Counted from the stretch's first letter, positions 19,266-29,286 are shown. The stretch is 64,000 bases of DNA from Endozoicomonas sp965196975 (GCF_965196975.1 NZ_OZ239981.1:4774001-4838000); one strand, 5' to 3'. Notes: generated by a model not told the origin, from the letters alone. Made by a program: numbers and translations.

Positions 19266-20505
19266 TAAAAAGACAGAGCTATTTATGTCCACATCATCGA
19301 ATACTATTTCTAAGTACGATTACATCATTGTTGGTGCGGGTTCGGCAGGCTGTGTGCTGGCGAACCGTTTGACGGAAGACCCTGCCGTTAATGTTCTGCT
19401 GTTGGAGAACGGGGGAAGTGACCGCAGCCTGTTTATTCAAATGCCGACTGCGCTCTCCATCCCAATGAATACCGATAAATTTGCCTGGCAGTTTGAAACT
19501 GAACCTGAGCCTTTCTTAGACAACCGTCGTATGCACTGTCCCCGAGGCAAAGTACTGGGGGGCTCGTCATCCATTAACGGCATGGTCTACGTACGTGGTC
19601 ATGCGCGGGACTTTGATGAATGGCAGAGCCATGGAGCCGAAGGCTGGAGCTATGCACACTGCCTGCCTTATTTCAGGAAAGCGGAAACCTGGGCGTTTGG
19701 CGGTGATGATTATCGTGGGGATAGCGGCCCGCTGGGGGTGAACAACGGCAACGAGATGAAAAATCCCCTTTATCAGGTCTTTGTCGATGCGGGTGTAGAG
19801 GCCGGCTACTTTTCTACCGATGATTACAATGGCCGTCAGCAGGAAGGGTTTGGTCCCATGCACATGACGGTGAAGAATGGACGTCGATGGTCTACTGCTA
19901 ATGCCTATCTTCGGCCTGCCATGCAGCGTTCAAACCTGACGGTGATCACCCATGCCCTGGTTCATAAAGTGCTGCTGGAAAACAAAGTGGCAGTTGGTAT
20001 CCGTTATGAGCGAAAGGGCAGGGTTCAGGAGGTAAAGGCCGATAAGGAAGTGATCCTGGCTGCCGGCTCGGTTGGCTCACCACATATTCTGCAGTTATCC
20101 GGTATTGGCTCAAAGACTGTATTAGCTGAGGCGGGTATTGAATTGCAGCATGAGCTGCCGGGTGTAGGAGAGAACCTGCAGGATCATCTGGAGTTTTATT
20201 TCCAGTTCAAATGTGAGCAGCCTATTACCCTGAATGGCAAGCTGAACTGGTTCAGCAAGGGGTTGATTGGTGCCCGCTGGCTGCTGGATCGTAAAGGGCT
20301 TGGCGCTACGAATCACTTTGAGTCCTGTGGTTTTATCCGCTCCAAAGCAGGTGTTGAGTGGCCCGATCTGCAGTACCACTTTCTGCCTGCCGCCATGCGT
20401 TATGACGGCAGAAGTGCTTTTGATGGTCATGGTTTCCAGGTTCATATCGGTCATAACAAACCGAAGAGCCGCGGATGGGTTCGGGCAAAAAGCAGTAATC
20501 CAACC

Positions 20506-21896
20506 GGGTGCTCTCTCAATTTGATAACTGACTCATAGGTTAGCTTCAACCTTTCCAGTCATGAACTCAGACCAAAGTTGTTCCCAGCGCCCCTTACTCT
20601 GGATCAGTGCTCTTGTTGTCAAAAGCACTTCCGCTCCTGTTGCTTTCCACCTCATTCCAGAACCACATAATCGTTGCTTTACCAGAGTCTTACAAGCCGC
20701 TTCAGTAACTCCTGAACCTATTGGCCAATGGCGTTTAAGCGCCTGATGATAATTCATTAACTGGTGATTGTTTGTAAAATAGCTCACAGCTTTGTAGCGC
20801 TTCTCTGTCAGTGCGATTGTCTTTTTCGGGAGCTCGGCTGATTCAATTTCCTGAAGGATTTTTTTGGCTGCTCCACGCTTGTTTTTCAAACTATGTAGCC
20901 TGTCTTCAAGCCACTGGTGTCGCTTCGCCTTACTGGTTGGAAACAGTGCTTCCGCTGCTCCAGCTAAATATTCAGATGCATGATAAAAATCGAGTATCTG
21001 CCCAGAGGTATGTTGTTTCAAATAACTCCAGTTTTCTCTAGCCCCGTCAGCTACCCCGATGTATGTGGCATTTGGGTAGAGTCGTTTTAGATCTGCAATC
21101 TCCTCGTCGAGCTTGCTCATAAAGCTTTGTTTACCATACTCTGGCGAACTGGCTGTATATATCGTGTGGAGCCTGTCTCCATCTGCAGAATATAGGCTCA
21201 ATGTCCCACACATGGCTTCCCTCCAGCCTTCTTCACAAAGCAGCATGCAGGTTCCATCCAGACCAATGGCTATTGTTTCAACAGGCTCTTTTAGTGGAGG
21301 AAGGTGGTAGTGAGTGTCTTGCTGGTCTTCAATTAATGCACCTACTCTGTCCGATAAATGCTTGATATAAGAATTTGAAAGCGTCCTTTGATGGTTGGTC
21401 TCAAAATCTTCTTTTACCGCAGGCGCTGGCATCTGGCTGTATTTCCAGGCGATAGACTTGGCAAATTTGGGGGTAGCTGAACCAATAATACCGGCACGAA
21501 GATCAAGTGCTGCCAGAGTACTGCCACCTCTGACACCCTGATATACGGAGCGCTCCAAAGGTATACGACCGTATAAGGTTTCATAGTGCTTAAGAACCTT
21601 TCCTTTGTAGTTCCACTTCTGCTGATTAACGACGATAGGTTCTTTATTGGGTGATTCAAATAGCCCCAATAACTCTTTTGTTCCAAGCTGCCCGGCTTCA
21701 TTGAGTGCACGCTGTAAACTATCTTCAAGATTCAGCATGTTGCCTGAATCTATAGAAACTTCAATTTGCAAAACGATGCTTTTGGTAGAGCTGGAAATAA
21801 CAGAAGCGGGCATGACAGTTAACTATTATGAGTGGTGTTCCCATAGTAGCTGTGAAAATAGAGCACTATTGTTTCAATCATTCAGAGAGAGCACCC
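20506..21896 (-). mobile_element. ISKra4-family element, copy 5, inside betA
   Basis: A 1391-bp element, opposite in orientation to betA, flanked by the 8-bp duplication ATCCAACC (20498-20505, 21897-21904). Confidence 0.96.
20533..21813 (-). CDS. ISKra4-family transposase (copy 5)
   Basis: A 426-aa protein identical to copy 1. It is transcribed against the bet operon, so it could also give antisense RNA to the 5' part of betA. Confidence 0.94.
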   Translation of the reverse strand: MPASVISSSTKSIVLQIEVSIDSGNMLNLEDSLQRALNEAGQLGTKELLGLFESPNKEPIVVNQQKWNYKGKVLKHYETLYGRIPLERSVYQGVRGGSTLAALDLRAGIIGSATPKFAKSIAWKYSQMPAPAVKEDFETNHQRTLSNSYIKHLSDRVGALIEDQQDTHYHLPPLKEPVETIAIGLDGTCMLLCEEGWREAMCGTLSLYSADGDRLHTIYTASSPEYGKQSFMSKLDEEIADLKRLYPNATYIGVADGARENWSYLKQHTSGQILDFYHASEYLAGAAEALFPTSKAKRHQWLEDRLHSLKNKRGAAKKILQEIESAELPKKTIALTEKRYKAVSYFTNNHQLMNYHQALKRHWPIGSGVTEAACKTLVKQRLCGSGMRWKATGAEVLLTTRALIQSKGRWEQLWSEFMTGKVEANL

Positions 21897-22503
21897 ATCC
21901 AACCGACAGCCCTGAGATTCAATTTAACTATCTTGAGCATGAATCAGACCGGGAAGGTTTTCGCGATTGTGTGCGTCTGACCCGTGAAATTATCAACCAG
22001 CCGGCCTTTGACCCATTTCGGGGGGATGAGATTCAGCCAGGTCATGGTGTGCAGACTGATGCTGAAATCGATGCGTTTGTTCGCAGTGCTGTTGAAAGTG
22101 CCTATCACCCTTCCTGCTCATGCCGTATGGGCAGTGATGAACTGGCCGTGGTTGACCCTGAAACTCGAGTCAGGGGTATAGAGCGACTACGTGTTATTGA
22201 CTCATCCATTTTCCCAACGATTCCTAATGGAAACCTCAATGCTCCAACCATTATGGTGGCGGAAAAGGCTGCAGATATGATTCGGGGCAAAGAGTCGCTC
22301 AGCCCATCTGATGCGGTGGTTGGGATGGATGAAAACTGGAAAGAACGACAGCGCTCGGGCAGTCCAGAGCGTGCGGTAATTTAATTTCGCGGCTGGAGAA
22401 GGATAACCAGCCAAACGGTGGACAGCCTGAAAGATTAATTCTAACAGGGGCTGTTCACGGCATTCTAAAAATAAATAAAAACAGATTAACTCTGGAGATG
22501 CTT

Positions 22504-23721
22504 ATGACTGCCTGGTTATCAGCCGGCATACTGTTTACCTTTCTCGCGGTGGCGTTCGTCCTGCTTCGTTGGGGTAATGTCCGATGTATCGGTAACACCC
22601 CTGTACGAACCCTGACCTTTATCGCCATTCTGTTCACCTCCGGCCTTGATGTGGGGCTGATCATGTTCCCATTGACCGAGTTTGGGGGGTATGCCGATTT
22701 GCAGGCGAGCCCTGAGTATGGGTTTGCCAACCCACTGGCTATTGAGTTTGGGTTCTGGGGCTTTCTGATCTGGGCTTTTTATTTCCTGACGTGTTTCTAT
22801 TTTTGTGTGATCGAGCCTAAGGTTGGATTCTTTGAGCTGCCTTTGGTTAAGGTCATCAATAATATTGTCATTATCGGTACCTGTGCGTTTACTTCGTATC
22901 TGTTGCTGGCCAACCTGCCCTGGTATCTGCCAGAGGTTGGAGACGGTGAAACGATTGTTGCTTCCTTCTACTTGATCGTATTTATTGCCATTGCTATTGC
23001 TGTTTATTCCAGTACCAGTCTGCGGTATGTCCGGTTTCTGAGTGTTTCAACAACTATTCTGTTTCTGGGGCTGATCGCTGTGATGTGGCTGGGGGCCGTG
23101 ACCTCAACGGAAGGCAGTGCGGGAGAAATGGTGAAAACAGTTGCACTGCTGGGAAGCTACTTTGGAAATATTCATCAGTTTGTCCTGCCTATTAATGATT
23201 ACCATGAGTTTTATCTGCTCTGGTGGTTCTCCTGGAGCATCATGATTGGCCAATTTACTTCCCGTTTTGTCGGTGGATTAACGACCTGGCAATTGTTGGC
23301 GGCTATGCTGGTTATACCGTCTATTCCCGTTGGTATCTGGTTCTCGGTTCTTTACTACTATCATTCGAACGGGTTGGAAACGACAGGCTTCTACAACCTT
23401 GCCATGGTGTTTGTTGGTATCACCTTTGTTATTAATTCACTGGACTCTTTGATCAGGCTGTACACGGATAACCTGAATCTGACGGTAGCGCGTTTCGGCA
23501 AGTGGACATATATCCTGGGTAATATTGCTGCCATGAGTGTACTGACACTGTTGTTTAAACTGGATTTTCTTGAGATTCAGTGGGTAGGCGCTCTGGTGAT
23601 TGGCCTGTTCTTTGCCTGCTTTGGCTACATTGTGCTCACCAGGCTCAAGCCAGTTATGCAGATAAAAGCCAGTGGAGAAAAAGAGTCTGTGGACTACGGT
23701 AAGATTGAAATGGCGAACTGA
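22504..23721 (+). CDS. BCCT-related transporter, probably for choline
   Basis: This is an inner-membrane carrier with about ten hydrophobic segments. It shares the BCCT landmarks in shortened form: FTSGLDVGLIMFPLTEFGGY corresponds to the SAGMGIGLLFWGVAEP region, and WWFSWSIMIGQFTSRFVGGLT followed by PSIPVGIWFSVLYYYH corresponds to the WW...ARISRGRT region with the Trp-rich substrate segment. At 405 aa it is about 100 residues shorter than BetT/BetP. The start is ATG 22504, six nt after GGAG; ATG 22498 is too close. Position after betBA suggests choline uptake, an inference from context. Confidence 0.8.
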   Translation: MTAWLSAGILFTFLAVAFVLLRWGNVRCIGNTPVRTLTFIAILFTSGLDVGLIMFPLTEFGGYADLQASPEYGFANPLAIEFGFWGFLIWAFYFLTCFYFCVIEPKVGFFELPLVKVINNIVIIGTCAFTSYLLLANLPWYLPEVGDGETIVASFYLIVFIAIAIAVYSSTSLRYVRFLSVSTTILFLGLIAVMWLGAVTSTEGSAGEMVKTVALLGSYFGNIHQFVLPINDYHEFYLLWWFSWSIMIGQFTSRFVGGLTTWQLLAAMLVIPSIPVGIWFSVLYYYHSNGLETTGFYNLAMVFVGITFVINSLDSLIRLYTDNLNLTVARFGKWTYILGNIAAMSVLTLLFKLDFLEIQWVGALVIGLFFACFGYIVLTRLKPVMQIKASGEKESVDYGKIEMAN

Positions 23722-23920
23722 TACTCCTTGGTCATCTATTCATAATGGATTAGGTATTCTTTTTATGGATGGGTGACCAATCGCTTTCCCAGGAGCTCGA
23801 ACAGTTGTAAGTAAACGAAATAAATACATACCAATAAATTCTCAACTCCTTTTGATCTCCTCAGCTAACTTATATCACTCAATGCCCTTTGTTTTTTCTG
23901 ATAGCCAGAGAGTGTTTGCT

Positions 23921-24901
23921 ATGAAGGCAATGGTGGTGAAACAGATTGGTTCCGCCGATGTGTTTGAGTGTACTGAGTACCCAGTCCCTGCGGCCAAACC
24001 GGGGCATATGGTCATAGAAGTCAAGGCAAGCAGTGTTAACCCGCTGGATGTGATGCTGCGCTCTTCAGAAAATCCATGGTCGGAGAACCGTCCAGACATA
24101 CTTCATGGTGATGTTGCTGGTGTTGTTCATGAGGTAGGTGACGGCGTCTCAGGGTTTAAGCCAGGCGATGAGGTGTATGGATGTGCCGGTGGTGTTGCAG
24201 GGCAGAATGGTGCTCTGGCTGACTATATGCTGGTCGATGCAGAGTTGATGGCAAAAAAACCTGAGTCACTGTCAATGGGCGAAGCGGCAGCTTTGCCGCT
24301 GGTTTCCATAACGGCCTGGGAAGGGCTACATGACAAGTTGAAGGTCACTAAAGGAGATCGGGTGCTGATTCATGGTGCGACAGGTGGTGTGGGTCATATT
24401 GCCATTCAGCTGGCCCGACATTTTGGTGCAACCGTAACAGCAACCACCAAACCAAGAACGCTGGATGTTGCGGCTGGTCTTGGAGCTGATCACCTGATTA
24501 ATGTGATGGATACATCGGTTCAGGAATACGTACGACAATTTGCCGGTGGTGTAGGCTATGACAAAGTGTTTGATACCGTTGTCGGCGAGAACATCAAAAA
24601 CAGCTTCGAGGCCGTTCGTTTTTATGGTGACGTGGCTGTCAACCTGCCGGTGGAAGATACGTTTCCGGTGCTGATGAAAAGCTTGAGTCTGCACGGTGTT
24701 CTGATGTTGGTCCCCCTTTTTAATGGTATCAACAGGTCGGCACATGGTCGGATCCTGACGGAAGTCGCTCAACTGGTGGATAAAGGTGTGATTAAACCAC
24801 TGATTGATCCTCACTCCTTTACTATCTGGCAGGTGGCTGATGCCCACCGCCATCTTGAATCAAGGCAGGCCGTTGGCAAGATTATTCTTACCATGGATTG
24901 A
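23921..24901 (+). CDS. MDR-family NAD(P)H-dependent oxidoreductase (quinone-reductase-like)
   Basis: This 326-aa medium-chain dehydrogenase/reductase lacks the catalytic zinc Cys ligands. The N-terminal GroES-like domain has SVNPLDVMLR and HGDVAGVVHEVGDGVSGFKPGDEV. The Rossmann domain has GATGGVGHIAIQLARHFGA near residue 150 and LGADHLI. It resembles NADPH:quinone oxidoreductases and related reductases of reactive alkenals; the substrate is unknown. The start is ATG 23921 (MKAMVVKQIG, the typical family N-terminus) rather than the upstream frame start at 23852. Confidence 0.85.
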   Translation: MKAMVVKQIGSADVFECTEYPVPAAKPGHMVIEVKASSVNPLDVMLRSSENPWSENRPDILHGDVAGVVHEVGDGVSGFKPGDEVYGCAGGVAGQNGALADYMLVDAELMAKKPESLSMGEAAALPLVSITAWEGLHDKLKVTKGDRVLIHGATGGVGHIAIQLARHFGATVTATTKPRTLDVAAGLGADHLINVMDTSVQEYVRQFAGGVGYDKVFDTVVGENIKNSFEAVRFYGDVAVNLPVEDTFPVLMKSLSLHGVLMLVPLFNGINRSAHGRILTEVAQLVDKGVIKPLIDPHSFTIWQVADAHRHLESRQAVGKIILTMD

Positions 24902-24907
24902 TTCCAT

Positions 24908-25777
24908 TTATCCCTCATAAGATGGCTGTGTGCGGCTTACAGGCAGTGGGATAATCAGCTCTGGCTGGTAATCGTCGGGGGTATGATAATCATGCCCTTT
25001 TTGATTGGCCATGATGCGGGTTTTCCCCAGAGTCTGATTAATGTTGCTGTGAGTGTGGCCATAGAACCAGTAGTCTGGTTGCCATTTCCAGATCATGTCA
25101 TTCAGACGGTTGATAAAGTAAGGGGCCAGCTCAGAACCCACCCATTTGGGTTCTATACATTCAGGTACTGGAGCAAAGTGTGTGATGACCACGGTTGGGC
25201 CTGAAAATGGGGAGGCCAGCTCAATTTCGAGCCATTGAAGGCATGCCTTATTTTCATCCATCTGGTCTGCGGCTGTTATCAGCCTGTTCCCCACATGAAT
25301 GCTCTGAAAATCACTGATTCTTTTCTCAGCGATTTGTTGAGCATAAGCCGTGTTTTCTTCAAAGAGGTCAAACGAAGACCATAAGGTGCAGCCAAGAAAA
25401 CGAACACCTTTTAAGTCGATGCGGTTTCTTTCCAGAAAAAAGACATTTGGTGTTTGACTTGCTCTCTCCTGCAGCTGCCCCTTTAAGGTATGCAGATCAT
25501 GGCCATAGTATTCATGATTACCAGCAATCAGAATAACGGGGGCGTCATTTTTTATTGCTACGGATTCGGCGTAATCAACACTGTCTGTTCCACTATCGAT
25601 ATCTCCGGCAAGGATAATGATGTCGGCTTCGGGAACGGTAACGAGCTCTTTTTGATCGAAGGGCACAAACTCTTGATGAAGGTCAGAGTGGAGAGACAGT
25701 TTTACCATTTCACCAAAGGCATGAAAGCTGGCCAGCATGCAGAGTAGAGCTCCAAAACACCGTGACTGGACGATCAT
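24908..25777 (-). CDS. calcineurin-like metallophosphoesterase with N-terminal signal segment
   Basis: All five motifs of the binuclear metal site are present: SDLH, GDID, GNHEYY, THFAP and GHTHSN. This suggests an active phosphomonoesterase or phosphodiesterase; the substrate is unknown. The start ATG 25777 (MIVQSRCFGALLCMLASFHAFGE...) has AGAAGGA 9 nt upstream and gives a short hydrophobic segment that could be a signal peptide; relatives usually begin directly at the MKLHILSDLH-like segment (here MVKLSLHSDLH, residue 24). The better ribosome site favours the longer, possibly exported form. It converges on the MDR gene with 6 bp between stops. Confidence 0.82.
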   Translation of the reverse strand: MIVQSRCFGALLCMLASFHAFGEMVKLSLHSDLHQEFVPFDQKELVTVPEADIIILAGDIDSGTDSVDYAESVAIKNDAPVILIAGNHEYYGHDLHTLKGQLQERASQTPNVFFLERNRIDLKGVRFLGCTLWSSFDLFEENTAYAQQIAEKRISDFQSIHVGNRLITAADQMDENKACLQWLEIELASPFSGPTVVITHFAPVPECIEPKWVGSELAPYFINRLNDMIWKWQPDYWFYGHTHSNINQTLGKTRIMANQKGHDYHTPDDYQPELIIPLPVSRTQPSYEG

Positions 25778-25844
25778 AACAAACGATCCTTCTGAGTTTC
25801 AGAAAACAGGAAAGGATAGTCGGATGAGCGAATCGTATTAGATC

Positions 25845-26005
25845 ATACCAATCGAACTTTCAAACTCTCTATTGCGCTGAAGATTTGAGTCTTAATCCTG
25901 CGTTGGCGATCGTCGCCATAGCTTAGGCTATGACTCCTCACGCCGCCTTGTCTTAAGGGGCAAATCTTCATGCTCATCACGGGAGTTAGAAAGCACGATT
26001 GGTAT
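25845..26005. repeat. 161-bp inverted-repeat element (MITE-like), member 1
   Basis: Imperfect terminal inverted repeats of about 23 bp begin ATACCAATCG at both ends. A central hairpin is formed by ATAGC/GCTAT. There is no coding capacity. The element at 63808-63968 has the same length, the same ATACCAAT ends and the same central hairpin position, but a largely different interior. It lies between two genes and breaks neither. Confidence 0.7.
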
Positions 26006-26120
26006 TACTTATTCGTTGATCTGGAGCCGGTATTTAAGTAATTGCAGATAACTGCGTTCCGTTCGTTGAATCACAAAGGGCTTTGCATATCTTTAACCCC
26101 TTGTGATTCACAGGGCTTAC

Positions 26121-27071
26121 TCAGGGCACGTGATAGCCCATTGGCATTTTCTCATCGTATTGCAGCCAGACTTTATTCAGCCAGGTTTCAGAGCCCAGCC
26201 AGTCCAGAACCCACTTCAGACCCTGTCCCATATTTTCCTGATTCCAGGCAAGCAGACAGCCATCATTATAGTGCAGGTTAACAACGTCTTTACGCACTAG
26301 AAGCCCTTCTGCGATATAAGGTTTGGCAAAATGGCTTGGCAAAATAGTTGCTCCAAGTCCTCTTAACAGACACTCAATGGCTGCCCGGAAACTGGGAACC
26401 AGAAGTACCTGCTGGTTTTCCAGAAGCAGGTTGTAGCCATGACGGAAGAATCGTGAGGTATCCTGTATGCAGATGGAGCGGTACTCCTGCAATTCTTCCA
26501 TGGAGAGCGGCTCTTTACGTTTGGCCAATGGGTGATCCGGGGAGACGACAAAATCCCAGGTCATATTGCCCATTGAACGCCAGGCAAAACGATCTTGGTT
26601 AAGAATCGCTTCCGGGATATCCTGAGGGGCGCCAATCACGACCTGACAACGCCCATGGAACAATGAATCCCAGGAACCGTTGTAGACCTCGGTATTGATG
26701 ACCAGACCTGCCTCAGGGCGTACAGCCTGAAGATCCTGAATCAGGTCATAGACCTTTCCCTGGTTTACCACGTTATCCAGGGCGATACGCAGTTCCTGCT
26801 CCCATCCAGTTGCTAATTGTCGTGTACTGTCTTCGAGTTCCTCCAGTGCGGCAAGCAGCTTGTCGGTGTGCTCAATAAAGTGCTCACCCGCCGGTGTCAA
26901 TTCGACGCGCTTGCTGTCACGAAGGAACAACTGCACACCCAGGCGGTCTTCCAGTTTACGAACGGTGTAGCTGATTGCCGAAGGCACTTTATGCAGATGC
27001 TTCGCGGCCGCTGTAAAGTTACGAAAATGGGCGACTGCCCGAACAATCTGTAGCGTTTCCGTTGGAATCAT
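26121..27071 (-). CDS. punR: LysR-type regulator, PunR-like
   Basis: A 316-aa LysR-type transcription factor. The N-terminal winged helix (about 1-60) reads AVAHFRNFTAAAKHLHKVPSAISYTVRKLEDRLG, and the effector domain follows. Several stretches are characteristic of E. coli PunR (YdhB): HKVPSAISYTVRKLE, VYNGSWDSLFHGR, QDTSR, LPSHFAKPYI and LGSETWLNK. PunR senses purine nucleosides and activates a purine exporter/importer gene in E. coli. No such target lies next door, although purine nucleoside genes (deo operon) are 2.3 kb away. The symbol rests on similarity recognised by eye. Confidence 0.75.
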   Translation of the reverse strand: MIPTETLQIVRAVAHFRNFTAAAKHLHKVPSAISYTVRKLEDRLGVQLFLRDSKRVELTPAGEHFIEHTDKLLAALEELEDSTRQLATGWEQELRIALDNVVNQGKVYDLIQDLQAVRPEAGLVINTEVYNGSWDSLFHGRCQVVIGAPQDIPEAILNQDRFAWRSMGNMTWDFVVSPDHPLAKRKEPLSMEELQEYRSICIQDTSRFFRHGYNLLLENQQVLLVPSFRAAIECLLRGLGATILPSHFAKPYIAEGLLVRKDVVNLHYNDGCLLAWNQENMGQGLKWVLDWLGSETWLNKVWLQYDEKMPMGYHVP

Positions 27072-27193
27072 AGAAGGCTGTTATGGGTTGAGTAGATAAG
27101 GTTGGCAATAATACCTGATCAGCGCTGGTTCTTTTCAGATTTTTTCATTATCTGCACACTCCTGCTCATCAGGAGTGTGCGGGGCAGGGCAGG

Positions 27194-28588
27194 TTAATTG
27201 TGGTTATAGCCAGAAGAGTCCTCGGCATTTCCAGGCTCTTGAACCGGATGTTTCTCAAAGTAATCAAGGCAACGTTTCAGATCATCAACCAGCAGGTCGG
27301 CCAGATCATGGGTAAACCCATGACGAACCAGAATGCGCATGATGACAAGGTCTTCACGGTTTGCTGGCATGGAATAGGCGGCGATCTGCCAGCCCCGGCT
27401 GCGGATGCGATCCGAAAGGTCTTAAAGATTGAACCCGGGGTTTAACCCTTTTTTCAAAGACCAGCTCATGGCCGGTATGCCGCCCTTGCCATTATAAATA
27501 ATGTCAAACACGCCCAGCTTTTCGATCTCTTTGCTAAGGTATTGAGCGGTTTCATAGCAAGCCTGTTGTATACGACGATAACCTTCTTTCCCGAGTCTCA
27601 GGAAAATATAGTACTGTGCGGCAATCTGTCCGCCAGGCCGGGAAAAATTCAGAGCAAAGGTTGGCATGTTACCGCCAAGATAGTTTACGCGGAAAATCAG
27701 ATCCTCGGGTAGGTCCTCCTTGTCGCGCCATACAACCCAGCCAACTCCGAGGGGGGCAAGGCCAAATTTATGCCCTGACGCATTGATGGATTTAACCCGT
27801 GGCAACCTGAAGTCCCACAGAAGATTGGGTTCGCAGAATGGAGCCAGAAAGCCACCACTCGCCGCATCAACGTGTATGGGAATATCCAGACCGGTGTCCT
27901 GTTGGAGTTTATCCAGTGCCTTACTGACGGCTTCAACGGGTTCGTATTGACAGGTAAACGTGACCCCCAGAGTTGGTACGACACCAATCGTGTTTTCATC
28001 ACAACGTTTGATCACTTCCTCTGGGCTCATGATCAACCGATCTCCTTCCATAGGGATTTCCCTGAGCTCGATATCCCAGTAACGGGCAAACTTATGCCAG
28101 CAGACCTGTACCGGGCCGCAGATCAGGTTGGGCTTGTCTGTTGGCTTTCCCTGTTGCTTCATTTTTTCCCGCCAGCGCCATTTTAATGCCATTCCACCCA
28201 GCATGGCTGCTTCACTGGACCCTGTTGTGGAGCAGCCCAACGTATTCATGGCATCCGGAGAGTTCCACAGGTCGGCCAGCATATGAACGCAGCGGCTTTC
28301 CAGCTCGGCGGTCTGTGGGTATTCGTCCTTGTCGATCATGTTTTTGTCGACACACTCATCCATGATTTTGTGTACTTCTTCATCGACCCATGTCTGGCAG
28401 AATGTGGCGAGATTCTGGCGAGAGTTACCATCCAGCATGAGTTCGTCATGAACCACCTGAAAAGCATGTCTTGGCTCCTGCTGCTTCTCCGGCATTTTAT
28501 ATTTGGGCATGCTGATGGAAAGATCGGACGATGCATAAACATCGTCGACCAGGTTATCCAGAATATCATCGTGGTAATGCAGAGGCAT
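27194..28588 (-). pseudogene. gadB: glutamate decarboxylase gene with one in-frame nonsense codon
   Basis: GAD is the PLP enzyme that turns glutamate into GABA and consumes a proton. From ATG 28588 (GGAG about 9 nt upstream) the frame encodes 388 aa with CGPVQVCWHKFARYWD, HVDAASGGFLAPF and the PLP-binding Lys274 in SGHKFGLAPLG. It then stops at TAA (27422-27424). The same frame continues for 75 codons (DLSDRIRSRGWQIAAYSM...) to TAA 27194-27196, giving 464 residues in total, against 466 for E. coli GadB. The stop replaces the Tyr of the conserved GYTLYDLSERLR segment, which fits a single TAT/TAC-to-TAA change. The truncated protein lacks the C-terminal domain. Confidence 0.92.
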
Positions 28589-29072
28589 GATGTACGCTCC
28601 GGGACATGGTGGCATGTACCTTCTGAATGCTGGTGTTGTGAGCGCTTGTGAAATCGATCGGTGAAGGCCATGTTATCACTCGTACAAACACCAACACTTC
28701 AGAGGTCTTCAGGAATAGACAGGATGCAGAATGTAGTGCCTGATATGTCAGGCCGTGCATCAAGAAGCTTTCTGGAGTATAGACAGGAATTGTCGCTTTG
28801 ATGGGGAGAGCTGCTTCCAGAAAAAAGGAGTAATAGTGAGGGGTATTGAAATCGTTCAAAATCATAGAATGGGCATCCTGATTTTGTTGATGTACCGTGA
28901 TGTTTTGAGTCGATAGTATTCGTCCGTCGTTCCATGGCGATACTGGCGGGAACCAGTATGGCTGGCTGAGATACGCGCGATCTATTACCGTTGCCTGTTC
29001 CAATAGATCGATGCTTCAGCAATGGACGAATGAGACTGCAGTATGCCCTGCAGACTCAGGTGGATGATCAGC

Positions 29073-29103
29073 AAAAACCCCTGTCTTGTTACAGGGGTTT
29101 TTT
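29073..29103 (+). terminator. strong Rho-independent terminator with no gene upstream
   Basis: The stem AACCCCTGT/ACAGGGGTT with a 6-nt loop has an A-run before it and a T6 run after it, so it could work on both strands. No protein gene on the plus strand ends near it. The preceding 100 bp contains another small hairpin (CTGCAG/CTGCAG near 29036-29054), so the region may encode a small RNA. Confidence 0.8.
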
Positions 29104-29255
29104 GTATCTGTCGAAAATACCCGTCATCCCAGCTTTTCTGAACTCAACTCACTATGAAATAGCGTATCTGGCTATCTGATATATATGGTCTAACAGGTTA
29201 TTCATGGAAGGGTTTGGGCCACGGGTTGGTATACTATTAACTCAGGCCACTGACC

Positions 29256-29286
29256 AATGAACAGAAAGAGATGCTTTCCGTTCATT
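29256..29286. promoter_or_regulatory. 31-bp palindrome upstream of deoC, candidate operator
   Basis: The arms AATGAACAGAAAG (29256-29268) and CTTTCCGTTCATT (29274-29286) match in 12 of 13 positions around a 5-nt centre. It lies 50-80 bp before the deoC ATG and some 20 bp after a TATACT hexamer. It could be a repressor operator or a leader-RNA hairpin. It does not match the E. coli DeoR or CytR sites as I know them. Confidence 0.55.

Larger units (their letters stand above)
19285..22384 (+). pseudogene. betA: choline dehydrogenase gene disrupted by ISKra4
   Basis: BetA is the FAD-dependent GMC oxidoreductase that converts choline to betaine aldehyde at the inner membrane. The 5' block (19285-20505) has the FAD motif YIIVGAGSAGCVLANRL, the GMC signature CPRGKVLGGSSSINGMVYVRG, and GSVGSPHILQLSGIG. 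The 3' block (21905-22384) has YHPSCSCRMG with the catalytic His and PNGNLNAPTIMVAEKAADMI. Removing the IS and one ATCCAACC duplication gives an uninterrupted 566-aa frame (E. coli 556 aa). As it stands, the translated part lacks the catalytic C-terminal portion, so the choline step should be lost unless the IS excises. Confidence 0.95.

Noticed and set aside
21647..22384. 245-aa open frame running from ISKra4 copy 5 into the 3' part of betA.
   Set aside because: It is antisense IS sequence fused by chance to the betA end; the part after 21905 is explained as the interrupted betA gene.
28566..29022. Minus-strand frames of 145 and 107 codons upstream of gadB.
   Set aside because: They overlap each other in different frames, have no ribosome site and do not look like protein sequence.
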